Position numbers and translations under genes: made by a program
Shown here: positions 1-10,407 of the stretch, piece by piece
How the letters are laid out: every line of letters begins with the position of its first letter
Numbering within the stretch: the first letter of the stretch is position 1
The notes under the pieces: generated by a model
The model's database searches: none
Told to the model about the DNA's origin: nothing
What the model saw: only the letters and a program-made list of their open reading frames with translations
From: Amycolatopsis nivea
GTDB taxonomy: Bacteria > Actinomycetota > Actinomycetes > Mycobacteriales > Pseudonocardiaceae
Assembly (NCBI RefSeq): GCF_004522235.1
Contig: NZ_SDLT01000035.1
Location: forward strand, 48,574-112,573
Length of the DNA stretch: 64,000 nt
Reading direction: 5' to 3'

Positions 1-153
1 GCGCCGGTCAGCCTGGTCGCGCCGGCGCGCGAGCTGTCGATCGTCTTCGGCGGGGTCGCCGCCTGGCTCGTGCTCCGCGAGCGCAACGCGGTCCGCCGCC
101 TCGCCGGATCGCTGGTCGTGCTGGCCGGGATCGCTGCGATTGCGGTCGCCTGA
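1..153 (+). CDS. DMT/EamA-family transporter, C-terminal fragment (runs off the window start)
   Basis: The first 50 codons read in frame 1 to a TGA and give a hydrophobic tail with the pattern APVSLVAPARELSIVFGG followed by a last transmembrane helix ending IAAIAVA. The phrase 'APARE(L/V)S..FG' followed by a short basic loop and a final helix is typical of the second EamA repeat of drug/metabolite transporters. Only the end of the gene is present, so substrate and length cannot be judged. The next gene starts 22 bp downstream on the same strand. Confidence 0.6.
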   Translation, partial: APVSLVAPARELSIVFGGVAAWLVLRERNAVRRLAGSLVVLAGIAAIAVA

Positions 154-175
154 GCCGCTCGGGTAGGCAGGAACC

Positions 176-550
176 ATGGACGTACTGAGCAGCCGGGTGC
201 TGATCCACCCCCGCGACCACGAGGTGTCCACCGCGTTCTACCGCGACGCTCTCGGCCTCGCGATCGAGCGCGAGTTCCCCGGCGGCACGCGGTTTTTCGC
301 CGGCGGCGGGTCGATCGAGGTGGTCGGCACGGGCGAGGAGGGGCCCGGTCCGGACGTCAATCTGTTCCTGCAGGTCCGCGATCTCCCCGCGACGCTGGCC
401 GAACTGGCCGGACGCGGGGTCGAACCGGTGCGTGAAGCCCGGCGCGAGCCGTGGGGCACCGACGAGGCGTGGATCGCCGACCCGGACGGGCTGCGGATCG
501 TGCTCGTCGAGGTACCGGAGGACCATCCGTTGCGCCGCGACAAGCGCTAG
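176..550 (+). CDS. VOC (glyoxalase/bleomycin resistance) family protein
   Basis: A 124-residue single-domain protein. The N-terminus (SRVLIHPRDHEVSTAFYRDALGL) and the C-terminal PWGTDEAWIADPDG(L)RIVLVEV are classic vicinal-oxygen-chelate features: a small-molecule dioxygenase, lyase or binding fold that normally dimerises and may use a metal. The exact substrate cannot be told from sequence. Start ATG 176. The 3' end overlaps by 4 bp the end of the convergent methyltransferase. Confidence 0.85.
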   Translation: MDVLSSRVLIHPRDHEVSTAFYRDALGLAIEREFPGGTRFFAGGGSIEVVGTGEEGPGPDVNLFLQVRDLPATLAELAGRGVEPVREARREPWGTDEAWIADPDGLRIVLVEVPEDHPLRRDKR

Positions 551-1158
551 CCCGGTTTCACGGCCCGGAGCTGGGCGGCGAGCGCGGCGAATCCGGGCGG
601 GTCCCAGGTCCAGGTCTGCAGGTCGGTGAATCCCGCTGCGGCGGCTTCGTCGGCCAGTTCGTGCCGCGTCACCGGAAGCCACTTCTCGTGCGCCGAAAGC
701 AGCAGCCGTCCGCCCGGCCGGAGCACGCGGAACAGCTCGGCGAAGGCCGCCGGGCGGTCCTCCCAGAACTGGACGTTGTTCACGGTCAGCACGACGTCGG
801 CGGACGCGTCCGCGCAGCCGGTCCGGGCCGCGCTGCCCGCGCGCACCTCGGCGCGGTCGCCGCAGCGGTCCGTGCAGAGGTCGCGCATCTGCGGGGAGGG
901 TTCGACGCCGATCACCTCGCCGGCGAGTTTGCTCGCCGCGTCGAGGCCGACCCCGGGCCCGGGGCCGACGACGAGAACGGTCTCGTCGGGTTCGAGGCGC
1001 GCCAGGTCGACGATGCGGTGCTCGGTCGTGGCGTTGCCGATCGCCATCAGCTTGCCGCCGAGCCTGCCCAGCAGCCCGCTGGGATGGCCGAAAGCCCGGT
1101 CGAGCGCGGCGTCGAGCACGCCGGGGCCGGGCGGCGAGGGGGAGGGTGAAGTGCTCAT
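547..1158 (-). CDS. class I SAM-dependent methyltransferase
   Basis: A 203-residue cytoplasmic protein. Motif I of the SAM-binding Rossmann fold is visible as VLVVGPGPGVGLD (about residues 60-72), followed by the acidic loop GVEPSPQM, the motif DVVLTVNNVQFW and the post-motif LRPGGRLLLS. It matches methyltransferase domain 11/25 proteins; the acceptor is unknown. ATG start at 1158, divergent from lepA with about 115 bp between them. The 3' end overlaps the VOC gene by 4 bp (convergent). Confidence 0.85.
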   Translation of the reverse strand: MSTSPSPSPPGPGVLDAALDRAFGHPSGLLGRLGGKLMAIGNATTEHRIVDLARLEPDETVLVVGPGPGVGLDAASKLAGEVIGVEPSPQMRDLCTDRCGDRAEVRAGSAARTGCADASADVVLTVNNVQFWEDRPAAFAELFRVLRPGGRLLLSAHEKWLPVTRHELADEAAAAGFTDLQTWTWDPPGFAALAAQLRAVKPG

Positions 1159-1274
1159 GCTTCGAGGTCATCACGAGACGAGCGGGGCCGCATCGGGGAT
1201 GACCCCCACCCGCACCCGGAGGTCCATGGGACGATGGGGTACGGACATCCCCCACCATCCCGAGGACAGCCCGA

Positions 1275-3125
<1,851 letters not shown>

Positions 3126-3142
3126 CGTCACTTTCGGGTGAA

Positions 3143-3176
3143 CGGCGGCTCCGGGTTTCCGGGGCCGCCGTTTTTT
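3143..3176 (+). terminator. rho-independent terminator of lepA
   Basis: Arms 3143-3154 (CGGCGGCTCCGG) and 3159-3170 pair over 12 bp with one G-U, around a GTTT loop, and are followed directly by six T residues. It lies 18 bp after the lepA stop codon. Confidence 0.9.
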
Positions 3177-3245
3177 GTCGGTGGTGGCTGGTGTTCTCAA
3201 TTGCGGACAGGGAGTCTCTGGCGCGAACAGGGAAAGGAGAGCACC

Positions 3246-3812
3246 ATGACGGTTATGGCGGAAATCCAGAATCCTCCCGGGTCGGGGCCCATGACGGTGC
3301 ACGACCTCGAGGGGATGCCGGATGACGGCCGTCGCTACGAACTCATCGACGGGACGCTCCTCGTGAGCCCCGCGCCAGGTCTGAGACACCAGACGATCGG
3401 CTATCAGTTGTACGGCGTGCTTTACGCAGCCTGCCCCGAGGACATGTTCGTCGTCGGTGCGCCGTTCGCTGTGCATGTGGGCGACCGGATAGAACTTCAG
3501 CCGGATGTGCTGGTCGGCCGGACCGAGGACTTCACCGCCAAGGATCTTCCAGTGCCGCCGGTTCTTGCAGTCGAGGTCTTGTCGCCGAGCACGTCGATTC
3601 ACGACCTGAACACCAAGAAGGCGCTCTACGAACGGCTACGCGTGCCGAGCTACTGGGTGATCGACCCGGCGGCGCCTGAACTGACTGCCTTCGAACTTGA
3701 CGAGGACGGCAGTTACTGCCAGGTCGCCAAGGCAGCGGGAGCTGAGGTGTTCGAAGCGCAGCGGCCGTTCCCCGTCCGGGTCGTGCCCGAGGTACTCGCC
3801 GGAAGGAGCTAA
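3246..3812 (+). CDS. Uma2 family (DUF820) restriction-endonuclease-fold protein
   Basis: 188 residues. The start ATG 3246 follows GGAAAGGAG; an in-frame upstream extension to 3138 runs through the lepA terminator and is not believable. The family motif is present: DGRRYELIDGTLLVSPAPG near residues 26-44, then the catalytic-type residues IELQPDVLV (Asp) and VLAVEVLSPSTS (Glu), followed by KKALYERLRVPSYWVIDP. This is a PD-(D/E)XK fold widespread as multi-copy genes in actinobacteria and cyanobacteria; the in vivo role is not known. GC is a little lower than the neighbours. Confidence 0.85.
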   Translation: MTVMAEIQNPPGSGPMTVHDLEGMPDDGRRYELIDGTLLVSPAPGLRHQTIGYQLYGVLYAACPEDMFVVGAPFAVHVGDRIELQPDVLVGRTEDFTAKDLPVPPVLAVEVLSPSTSIHDLNTKKALYERLRVPSYWVIDPAAPELTAFELDEDGSYCQVAKAAGAEVFEAQRPFPVRVVPEVLAGRS

Positions 3813-3856
3813 ACGGTTCGGACGGCCTGCTTCGTTGTGCGCGTCATGAGAAGTGC

Positions 3857-4303
3857 TCAGCCGTTCCCGATGATCTTGCTCACCTCCACGAACACCGCGG
3901 CCCGGCGTTCGGCGGCCATCACGCGGTCGTACTCCGCCCAGTCGTCGTGGGTGCCGGTGGCGGCGCGGAACACCTCGCGCAGCAGGGGCGGGAGGCCGTC
4001 GGCCGGGAAGCCGGGGTCGGGATCGTCCGGGCCGATCAGGCGGACCGGGCCGGTCACCGAGAGCCAGCGCCAGCCGCGGCGGAACGTGACGGTCGCGTGG
4101 CCGTTGCGGCGGAGCAGGGCGAGTTTGCGTGCGCCGCCGACGGCGACGAAGCCTACGCTCGGCTTGCCGGTCACCGGGTCGTCCAGGACGCCCGCGTTCA
4201 CGACGGACGCGTGCACGGTGCCGTCGGCGCGGGTCGTGGCCACGGTGGCGAGGCCGTTCTCCTGCACCGTCAGCGCGCGGAGCTGTTCCAGGGTTGCCGT
4301 CAT
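3857..4303 (-). CDS. PPOX-class F420-dependent oxidoreductase (pyridoxamine-phosphate-oxidase fold)
   Basis: 148 residues from ATG 4303, preceded by an AGAAG-type ribosome site. The split-barrel flavin/F420 family pattern is visible: LATVATTRADGTVHASVVNAGV, VGFVAVGGARKLALLRRNGHATVTF, WRWLSVTGPVRL and the closing YDRVMAAERRAAVFVEV. In actinobacteria such proteins usually bind F420 and reduce small substrates such as quinones or biliverdin. The open frame continues far upstream (to about 5956) through an adjacent gene and a repeat array, which is an artefact of high GC. Divergent from the nitronate monooxygenase gene, 60 bp away. Confidence 0.85.
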   Translation of the reverse strand: MTATLEQLRALTVQENGLATVATTRADGTVHASVVNAGVLDDPVTGKPSVGFVAVGGARKLALLRRNGHATVTFRRGWRWLSVTGPVRLIGPDDPDPGFPADGLPPLLREVFRAATGTHDDWAEYDRVMAAERRAAVFVEVSKIIGNG

Positions 4304-4363
4304 GCTCTTCTGCAACGCGGCGGCGGCCCGGCGCATTTCCGGTCCGGCATTAGGCTCGGGGAC

Positions 4364-5413
4364 ATGTTCGATGATCTCGAGTTCCCGGTGATCGTGGCTC
4401 CGATGGCGGGCGGGCCGACGACTCCGCAGCTGGTCGGCGCCGTCACGGACGCGGGCGGGTTCGGTTTCCTCGCCGCGGGCTACCTCAGCCCGGAGACGCT
4501 GGACGCCCGGATCGCGCAGACCGCCGACCTCACCGGCGGCCGGTTCGGCGTGAACCTGTTCGTCCCCGGCGGCCGGTCGGTGGCCGACCTCAGCGCGCAC
4601 CGCGAACGGTTGCTCGCCGAGGCTGTCCGCTACGGAGTCGAACTCGGCGAACCGGTCTGGGACGACGACGAGTACCCGGCGAAGCTCGACCTCGTCGTGC
4701 GGCACCGGGTTCCGGTGGTGTCGTTCACCTTCGGCGCGCCGACGTCCGCCGAGGTGCAGCGGATCCACGAGGCGGGCGGCAAGGTCGCGGTCACCGTCAC
4801 GAACCCGGAGGAAGCCGACCTCGCTGCCGCGCGCGGAGCCGACGCGCTGGTCGTGCAGGGCTTCGAAGCCGGCGGGCACCGAGGGCTGTTCACCGACGAC
4901 CCGGGCAACCCGGCCGGCGGCGAGGAATACGGCCTGCTCGCGCTGCTGCGGTTGCTCGGCGCGCGGACGAGCCTGCCGCTGGTCGCCGCCGGAGGACTGG
5001 TCAACGGCGCCGACGTCGCGGCGGTGCTGGCCGCTGGTGCGTCGGCGGCGCAGCTGGGCACGGCTTTCCTGCTCGCGACGGAAGCCGGCACCGGCGACAC
5101 CCAGCGACGCGCACTCGCCGAAGCTGGCCGGCCGACGGCGTTCACGCGCGCGTTCAGCGGACGTCCAGCGCGGGGCATGGTGAACCGCGTCCTGAGCGAC
5201 CTCTCCGCCGACGCCCCGGCCGCCTACCCGCAACTGCACCACCTGAGCAAGCCAGTCCGCGGGGCGGCCGCCAAAGCCGGTGACCCGGAGGCGATGTCGC
5301 TGTGGGCTGGCCAGACGTACCCCCTCGCCGGTGACGGTTCGGCGGCCTCGATCATGACCCGCCTGCGCACCGAGGCAAAGGCGGCAGCGGAACGGCTCGA
5401 CCGGTTGCGCTGA
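4364..5413 (+). CDS. nitronate monooxygenase / NAD(P)H-dependent flavin oxidoreductase (YrpB-like)
   Basis: 349 residues, TIM-barrel FMN enzyme. Family landmarks are PVIVAPMAGGPTTPQLVGAVTDAGGFGFL at the N-terminus, VSFTFGAP, DALVVQGFEAGGHRG (the His/Glu region of class II nitronate monooxygenases), the FMN phosphate-binding LVAAGGLVNGADVAAVLAAGASAAQLGTAFL, and a C-terminal SIMTRLRTE helix. It probably oxidises alkyl nitronates or reduces quinones. ATG 4364; transcribed away from the PPOX gene. Confidence 0.9.
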   Translation: MFDDLEFPVIVAPMAGGPTTPQLVGAVTDAGGFGFLAAGYLSPETLDARIAQTADLTGGRFGVNLFVPGGRSVADLSAHRERLLAEAVRYGVELGEPVWDDDEYPAKLDLVVRHRVPVVSFTFGAPTSAEVQRIHEAGGKVAVTVTNPEEADLAAARGADALVVQGFEAGGHRGLFTDDPGNPAGGEEYGLLALLRLLGARTSLPLVAAGGLVNGADVAAVLAAGASAAQLGTAFLLATEAGTGDTQRRALAEAGRPTAFTRAFSGRPARGMVNRVLSDLSADAPAAYPQLHHLSKPVRGAAAKAGDPEAMSLWAGQTYPLAGDGSAASIMTRLRTEAKAAAERLDRLR

Positions 5414-6110
5414 GACCTCCGGCGGCGAGGCCTGAGACTGCGACGGCTTGGCCGGTTGCGCTGATTGCCTGCTGTGGCGGGGACGAGGGCCACGACGGCT
5501 TGGCCGGTTGCGCTGAGACCTCCGGCGGCGAGGGCTGGGGCTGCGACGGTTTGGCGGGTTGCAGTGAGTGCCTGTTGCGGCGGGGTCAAGGGCCACGACG
5601 GCTTGGCTGGCTCCTGCTGCGGCAGGCAAGAGGCGTAACGGCTTGGCTGGTTGCAGCTGCGGTGGGCAAGGGGCGTGACGGTTTGGCTGGTTGCAGCTGT
5701 GGCGCGGCAAAGGGCGCGGCGGGTTGGCGGTTGCGTTGAGAGTCTGCTGCTGTGGGGCAGGGGTCGCGACGGCTTGCCGGTTGTGTTGAGGATTTGCCGC
5801 GGTGAGGACCGGGTTCGCGGTGGCTTGGCTGGTTGTGTTGAGTGCCTTCTGCGGTGGGGACCGGGGTCGCGATGGCCCGGCGGTTGCGTTCAGAATCTGC
5901 CGTAGCGGCGGCGCGACGGTTTGGCCGATTGTGTCGAGGACCTGGCGGCGGGGCACGGGCCACGACGGCTTGCCGGTTGTGTTGAGAATCTGCCGCGGGG
6001 AGGGTCGGGGTCGCGATGGCTTGGGCGGTTGCGTTGGAGAACCCGCCGCGGCGCGGGCAGGGGATCACAACGGCTTGGCCGGTTCCTGTGCTCCGGTCGC
6101 GTGTCGGAGT
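5414..6110. repeat. degenerate tandem repeat array, ~50-bp unit, about 14 copies, non-coding
   Basis: The stretch consists of imperfect head-to-tail copies with the core CGACGGCTTGGCYGGTTGYG followed by YTGAG and a GC-rich variable part (CTGCNGCGGNGGGG...). Units vary from about 40 to 52 bp. Both strands stay open in several frames only because stops are rare at this GC content; no start/ribosome site or codon pattern supports a gene. It fills the gap between the nitronate monooxygenase gene and the permease terminator. Confidence 0.85.
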
Positions 6111-6310
6111 TCCTGGCCGTGGAATCCCTCAGCAGTCAGGCCTTCGCGGGCTGACTCGGCGGCGAAGCGGATCGAGCAACTATGCGTGATCCAGCCGCGG
6201 AAAGCTGTGGAGACGAAGTGCGCTCGTAGACCGCGAACGATGCCCGATCGTGCACGGACACCGCGCGAGTCCCCGAGCGGACGAGCCCCAGAACGACATC
6301 ACCAGCAGCA

Positions 6311-6352
6311 CAAAAAGAAACGCGGGGGACGCCACCAAAAGGCGTCCCCCGC
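6311..6352 (-). terminator. rho-independent terminator of the amino-acid permease gene
   Basis: Perfect 12-bp arms, 6322-6333 and 6341-6352 (GCGGGGGACGCC / GGCGTCCCCCGC), with a 7-nt loop. Read on the minus strand the hairpin is followed by GTTTCTTTTTG. It sits 30 bp beyond the permease stop codon. Confidence 0.92.
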
Positions 6353-6382
6353 ATCACAACCCGCTCAACCAGGCGAAAGCGG

Positions 6383-7864
6383 TCAATCCGAAGTGGACTT
6401 CAACTCGCCCTGCTCGTCGTCGCCGGAGCCGCGTTCCATTGCGGAGTGGCGTTTGCCGTAGGCGAAGTAGATGGCCATGCCGATCACGAACCAGATCGCG
6501 AAGCGCAGCCACGTTTCCGGCTTCAGGAACGTGATCAGCCAGATCGAGAACACCACACCGATGATCGGGACCACCGGCATGCCGGGCGTCTTGAACGTGC
6601 GCGGGAGGTCCGGGCGCTTGTAGCGCAGCACGATCACCGCGATGCACACGACCACAAAGGCCAGCAGGATGCCGATGTTCGTCAGTTCCGCGGCCTCGCC
6701 GATGGGCAGCACGCCGGCGATCAAGGCCGAAGCGCCGCCCAGGATCCACGTGATGCGGGACGGGACCTTGCGGACCGGATGGGTCTTTGAGAACCACTTC
6801 GGCAGCAGGCCGTCTCGGCTCATCGAGTAGCCCACGCGGGTCGCGCCCATCAGGAATGTGAACAGGACCGTCAGGATGCCGATGATCGCACCGACCGCGA
6901 TGATCGCGCCCAGCCAGCCGAGGCCTACCTTCGCGAACGCGCTCGAGAAGGCCGCTTCCGGGTTGATGTCGGTGTACTTCACCATGCCGGTCAGGACCAG
7001 GCAGGCCAGCACGTAAAGCACCATCGAGATCGCCAGCGAGTAGATGATCGCCTTCGGCATGTGCTTCTGGGAGTCCTGCGACTCCTCCGCCGCAGTAGAC
7101 ATGGCGTCATAGCCGAAGACCGCGAAGAATACCGTTGCCGCACCAGTGAAAGCGCCGCTCAGGCCGAATGGGAAGAAGTTGCTGTAGTTGCCGCTCTGGA
7201 TGTGGAAGGCGCCGACCACGATCACCAGCAGCACCAGGCCGACCTTCAGGTACACCAGCAGCGTTTCGAAGCGCGCCGCGTTTTTCATGCCCTGGTTGAG
7301 AATGAAGGCGATCAGCAGGCAGAGCAGCACCGCGAACAGGTTGACCTTGTAGGACCCGGACGGGATGCCCGCCGGTTCCGTTCCTGGTGCGCCGGACATC
7401 CAGTGCGGCAGCGACACGTGCAAGAAGCCCAGCAGATCGTTGAAATAACCGGAAATGCCGATCGCGACCACGGACACGATCGCGGTGTACTCCAGCAGCA
7501 GGTCCCAGCCGATGAACCAGCCGACGATCTCGCCGAGCACCGCGTAGCCGTAGGTGTAGGCCGAACCCGCGCGCGGGATGAGGCCGGCGAACTCGGCGTA
7601 GGAGAACGCCGCCGCGGCGCTCGCGATGCCCGCGATCAGGAACGAGATCAGCACGGCCGGGCCCGCGGTCTTGTTCGCGACCGCCCCGGCGAGCGAGAAG
7701 ATGCCCGCGCCGATGATGCCGCCGACGCCGATCGCGGTCAGCTGCCGCAGGCCGAGCGTGCGCTGCAGGCCGCTTTCGCCGACGCTCTCGATGGTTTCGA
7801 TCGGCTTCCGCCGGAAGATCCCGGACCCGGAGCCCAGGTTAGGGCCGCCGCGCGGAGCTGACAT
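6383..7864 (-). CDS. APC-family amino acid permease (cationic amino acid transporter type)
   Basis: 493 residues with about 12 predicted membrane helices. TM1 carries the APC signature GVGGIIGAGIFSLAG (residues ~42-56), preceded by the typical amphipathic lead ESGLQRTLGLRQLTAIG. The TM6 region has FFAVFGYDAMSTAAEES. The C-terminal TFKTPGMPVVPIIGV is characteristic of the CAT/YfnA subgroup. It likely imports basic or branched amino acids by proton symport. ATG 7864. It is followed by its own terminator, so it is probably monocistronic. Confidence 0.92.
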   Translation of the reverse strand: MSAPRGGPNLGSGSGIFRRKPIETIESVGESGLQRTLGLRQLTAIGVGGIIGAGIFSLAGAVANKTAGPAVLISFLIAGIASAAAAFSYAEFAGLIPRAGSAYTYGYAVLGEIVGWFIGWDLLLEYTAIVSVVAIGISGYFNDLLGFLHVSLPHWMSGAPGTEPAGIPSGSYKVNLFAVLLCLLIAFILNQGMKNAARFETLLVYLKVGLVLLVIVVGAFHIQSGNYSNFFPFGLSGAFTGAATVFFAVFGYDAMSTAAEESQDSQKHMPKAIIYSLAISMVLYVLACLVLTGMVKYTDINPEAAFSSAFAKVGLGWLGAIIAVGAIIGILTVLFTFLMGATRVGYSMSRDGLLPKWFSKTHPVRKVPSRITWILGGASALIAGVLPIGEAAELTNIGILLAFVVVCIAVIVLRYKRPDLPRTFKTPGMPVVPIIGVVFSIWLITFLKPETWLRFAIWFVIGMAIYFAYGKRHSAMERGSGDDEQGELKSTSD

Positions 7865-7984
7865 CGATGTCTCCTCAGACTGGTGGTTCGCCGGACCCGG
7901 GTTCCGGGCCCTGGCAGGGCACCGTACCCGGAGGCGCCGCGCCTGTCACCGACTCCATAGTGTGACGATCGCGGCGGCCCTGCG

Positions 7985-9007
7985 TCACCCAGTCGCGGAA
8001 TCGTCCTCGACGTCGCTGACCGTGGGCGCCGGGCGCGCGGCCGAGCGGACCGCGCCCGCGGCGAAGAACGCGAGCAGCTCCGCGACCTCGGCCGGGTCGT
8101 CCAGCTGCGGGCAGTGGCCCCAGTCCTCGCGGACGACGAGCCTGCTGTGCGGCACCAGGGTGTGCAGCTTCCGCCCGGACGCGGCCGTCACCAGCTTGTC
8201 CTTGCCGCACGCGACCGCGAGCAGCGGGATCTTGATCTGGTCGAGCCGGTAGGCGTCGGCCAGCTCCGCGACGAGCTGCCGGGCCTGTTCGAGCCGGGAC
8301 GTGGTGGCCCGGTAGTCGGGGAAGAGCGTGGTGAACCGCCGGACCTGGCCCGCGTCCGCGTGCCGCGAGTCGGCGTAGAGGATCCGCGGCACGAGCTGTT
8401 CGGCGACCGCGCGGACCAGGAAACCCGGCACCGGCAACGGAAGCGAGGAGTACAGCCGCAGCGGCAGCGGATTGCGCCCGACCGTGCGCACCAGCCACGA
8501 GTCGACGAAACCGGGCGCGGCGATCGACACCGCGCCGGTGGTCGGCAGCCGGTGGTTCTGCGCCGCGCGCAGGCTCATCGTGCCGCCGAGCGAGTTGCCC
8601 GCGAGCACGACCGGGCCGAGCACGGCCTGTTCGCGCACCACCGCGGCGGTGAACGCGTCGAGCTGGGGCAGCATCGGGCCGGGGCGCAGCGGCTGCGCGT
8701 CGCCGAAACCGGGAAGGTCGACGGCGATCGCGGCGATGCCCGCGGCGGCTAGTTCTCCGAGTACCGGACGCCACGTGTCGGCACTGTCGCAATACCCGTG
8801 GAGCAACACGAGCCGCGGAGCGCGCGGTTTCTCGGCGCCCTTGCGGCGCGTGCGCTTCGGTGCGGGCGCCTCGGCGACGGCGGGCCCGACCTCGAGCACG
8901 CGCGTGCGGATCCCGGCGAAGCGCCGGAACGACTCCCGGACGGGCGCCGGGTCGCTGGGGTGCCGGCCGCCCCGGTCGGCGGGTGCGGGCCGCTGCGTCG
9001 CGGTCAT
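7985..9007 (-). CDS. alpha/beta-fold hydrolase
   Basis: 340 residues. The first ~62 residues are a proline/arginine-rich tail, then the fold begins at LVLLHGYCDSADTW (oxyanion region, ~67-79). The nucleophile elbow is GNSLGG (Ser about residue 139), the acid is in the ACGKDKLV strand, and the catalytic His is in REDWGHCPQLDDP near the C-terminus. There is no signal peptide, so it acts in the cytoplasm; the substrate is unknown. ATG 9007, upstream of the permease on the same strand but 120 bp away, so co-transcription is uncertain. Confidence 0.88.
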   Translation of the reverse strand: MTATQRPAPADRGGRHPSDPAPVRESFRRFAGIRTRVLEVGPAVAEAPAPKRTRRKGAEKPRAPRLVLLHGYCDSADTWRPVLGELAAAGIAAIAVDLPGFGDAQPLRPGPMLPQLDAFTAAVVREQAVLGPVVLAGNSLGGTMSLRAAQNHRLPTTGAVSIAAPGFVDSWLVRTVGRNPLPLRLYSSLPLPVPGFLVRAVAEQLVPRILYADSRHADAGQVRRFTTLFPDYRATTSRLEQARQLVAELADAYRLDQIKIPLLAVACGKDKLVTAASGRKLHTLVPHSRLVVREDWGHCPQLDDPAEVAELLAFFAAGAVRSAARPAPTVSDVEDDSATG

Positions 9008-9106
9008 GTTCTCCAGGTTAACCGCCCAAGGTCGAGTTCTGGTGGAACTTCGGGGGTCACTATCTGATTGCGAAGCAGGGGTGTTGACGATTCACCGGAG
9101 AACAGG

Positions 9107-9155
9107 TAAAAGCGTTGGCCCAGGCTCGTTCGACGAACAAAAGCCGAGGCCAGCG
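9107..9155 (-). terminator. probable terminator hairpin after the 9.2-10.1 kb oxidoreductase
   Basis: Imperfect arms 9113-9126 and 9142-9155 pair at about 11 of 14 positions and enclose an inner palindrome GTTCGACGAAC (9128-9138). On the minus strand the hairpin is followed by CTTTTACC. It lies just past the oxidoreductase stop codon (9170). Confidence 0.6.
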
Positions 9156-9169
9156 CGGTGCGATCAGGA

Positions 9170-10135
9170 TCAGCGGGTGAAGACGATCTTGCCCGCGGTC
9201 TCCCCGGCGGCCATCGCGGCGAATCCCGCGGGGGCCTCCGTGAGGGGGAGCTCGGTGCCGATCTGCGGCTTGATGCCCTTCAGGTCGAGGTAGGCGAGCA
9301 GGTCGGCCAGCTCGTCGCGGGTGCCCATGGTCGAGCCGAGGACCCGCAACTGCAGGAAGAACACGCGCTGCAGGTCGGCCGACGGGTCGGGGCCGCTGGT
9401 CGAACCGGACACCACGACCACGCCGCCGGGCTTCAGCGACTTCAGCGTGTGTCCCCAGGTGGCCTTGCCGACGGTCTCGAACACCCCGTCCACCCGCTCG
9501 GGCAGCCGCGCGCCGGACTCGAACGTCTGGTGCGCGCCGACGCTCTCGGCCAGTGCGCGCTTCTCCTCGGTGCGCCCGGTGACCCACACGCGGAACCCGG
9601 CCGCGCGGCCGAGCGCGATCAGCGCGGTCGACACCCCGCCGGACGCGCCCTGCACCAGCATCGTCTGGCCGGGCCGCAGACCCGACTTCACGAACAGCAT
9701 CCGGTACGCGGTGAGCCACGCGGTGCCCATCGTCGCGCCCTCGGCAAAGCTCAGCCCGGCCGGCTTCGGCACCGCGTTGCGGGCCGGGACCACGACCTGG
9801 TCGGCGAACGTGCCCTGGTGCTTTTCGGTGAGCAGGGTGCGCTTCGGGTCGAGCGTGTCGTCGCCCTGCCAGCCCGGCGCGTTGATCACCGAGTGCAGCA
9901 CGACCTCGGTGCCGTCGTCGAGCGTTCCCGCTCCGTCGCAGCCGAGGATCATCGGGAACTGGTCGGGCTTGATGCCGACGCCGCGCAAGGTCCACAGGTC
10001 GTGCATGTTCAGGCTGGCGGCTTTGACGTGCACCCGGACCCAGCCTTCGGGCGCCTCGGGTTCCGGCCGCTCGCCGACGACCAGCGAATCGAGCGGGGAC
10101 TCGGCGTTGGGTTCCTGCGCGTATACGGCGAACAT
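9170..10135 (-). CDS. MDR-superfamily NAD(P)-dependent alcohol dehydrogenase/quinone reductase
   Basis: 321 residues. GroES-like N-terminal half, with HDLWTLRGVGI and GCDGAGT at the positions used for substrate binding, then a nucleotide-binding Rossmann half with MLVQGASGGVSTALIALGRAAG (about residues 165-185). The cysteine/histidine ligands for a structural or catalytic zinc are not evident, which favours a quinone-reductase-like enzyme. The C-terminus (PAGFAAMAAGETAGKIVFTR) is typical. ATG 10135; divergent from the small membrane protein gene. Confidence 0.88.
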   Translation of the reverse strand: MFAVYAQEPNAESPLDSLVVGERPEPEAPEGWVRVHVKAASLNMHDLWTLRGVGIKPDQFPMILGCDGAGTLDDGTEVVLHSVINAPGWQGDDTLDPKRTLLTEKHQGTFADQVVVPARNAVPKPAGLSFAEGATMGTAWLTAYRMLFVKSGLRPGQTMLVQGASGGVSTALIALGRAAGFRVWVTGRTEEKRALAESVGAHQTFESGARLPERVDGVFETVGKATWGHTLKSLKPGGVVVVSGSTSGPDPSADLQRVFFLQLRVLGSTMGTRDELADLLAYLDLKGIKPQIGTELPLTEAPAGFAAMAAGETAGKIVFTR

Positions 10136-10195
10136 GACAGCAACCTACCTCCCCTGCCCGACCCGGCGCAGTCGAGCGCGCGTAGGCTCACACTC

Positions 10196-10396
10196 GTGTT
10201 CGAGGGCCTGGCCAACTGGTGGGACGGGGTCGAGCTGTGGCTTGCCCAAGCCTGGTTCCCCGTGCAGTTCGTGCTGGTGATGGCGGTGCTCGTGCCGCTG
10301 TGCCTGCTCGCCGCGTGGGCCATCGACAAGCTGGTCGAACGCTTCGGCCGCTGGTTCGGCACGGCCCGTGACGACGACGGTCCCGGCCGCTCCTAA
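10196..10396 (+). CDS. small single-pass membrane protein, hypothetical
   Basis: 66 residues from GTG 10196. It has an amphipathic tryptophan-rich start (WWDGVELWLAQAWF), one strong membrane helix at about residues 22-44 (VLVMAVLVPLCLLAAWAI) and a basic then acidic tail. No family is recognised. It is 11 bp upstream of the secreted RNase gene and probably co-transcribed with it. Strong codon bias supports its being real. Confidence 0.65.
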   Translation: MFEGLANWWDGVELWLAQAWFPVQFVLVMAVLVPLCLLAAWAIDKLVERFGRWFGTARDDDGPGRS

Positions 10397-10407
10397 GCTG
10401 GCACACC

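Noticed and set aside
3857..5956. A 699-residue minus-strand frame covering the PPOX gene, the nitronate monooxygenase region and the repeat array
   Set aside because: Only the last 148 residues match a known fold; the rest is antisense to a well-supported gene or translated repeat DNA, and no start or codon bias supports it.
5414..6110. CRISPR array
   Set aside because: Units are degenerate over their whole length with no alternation of identical repeats and unique spacers, and there are no cas genes.
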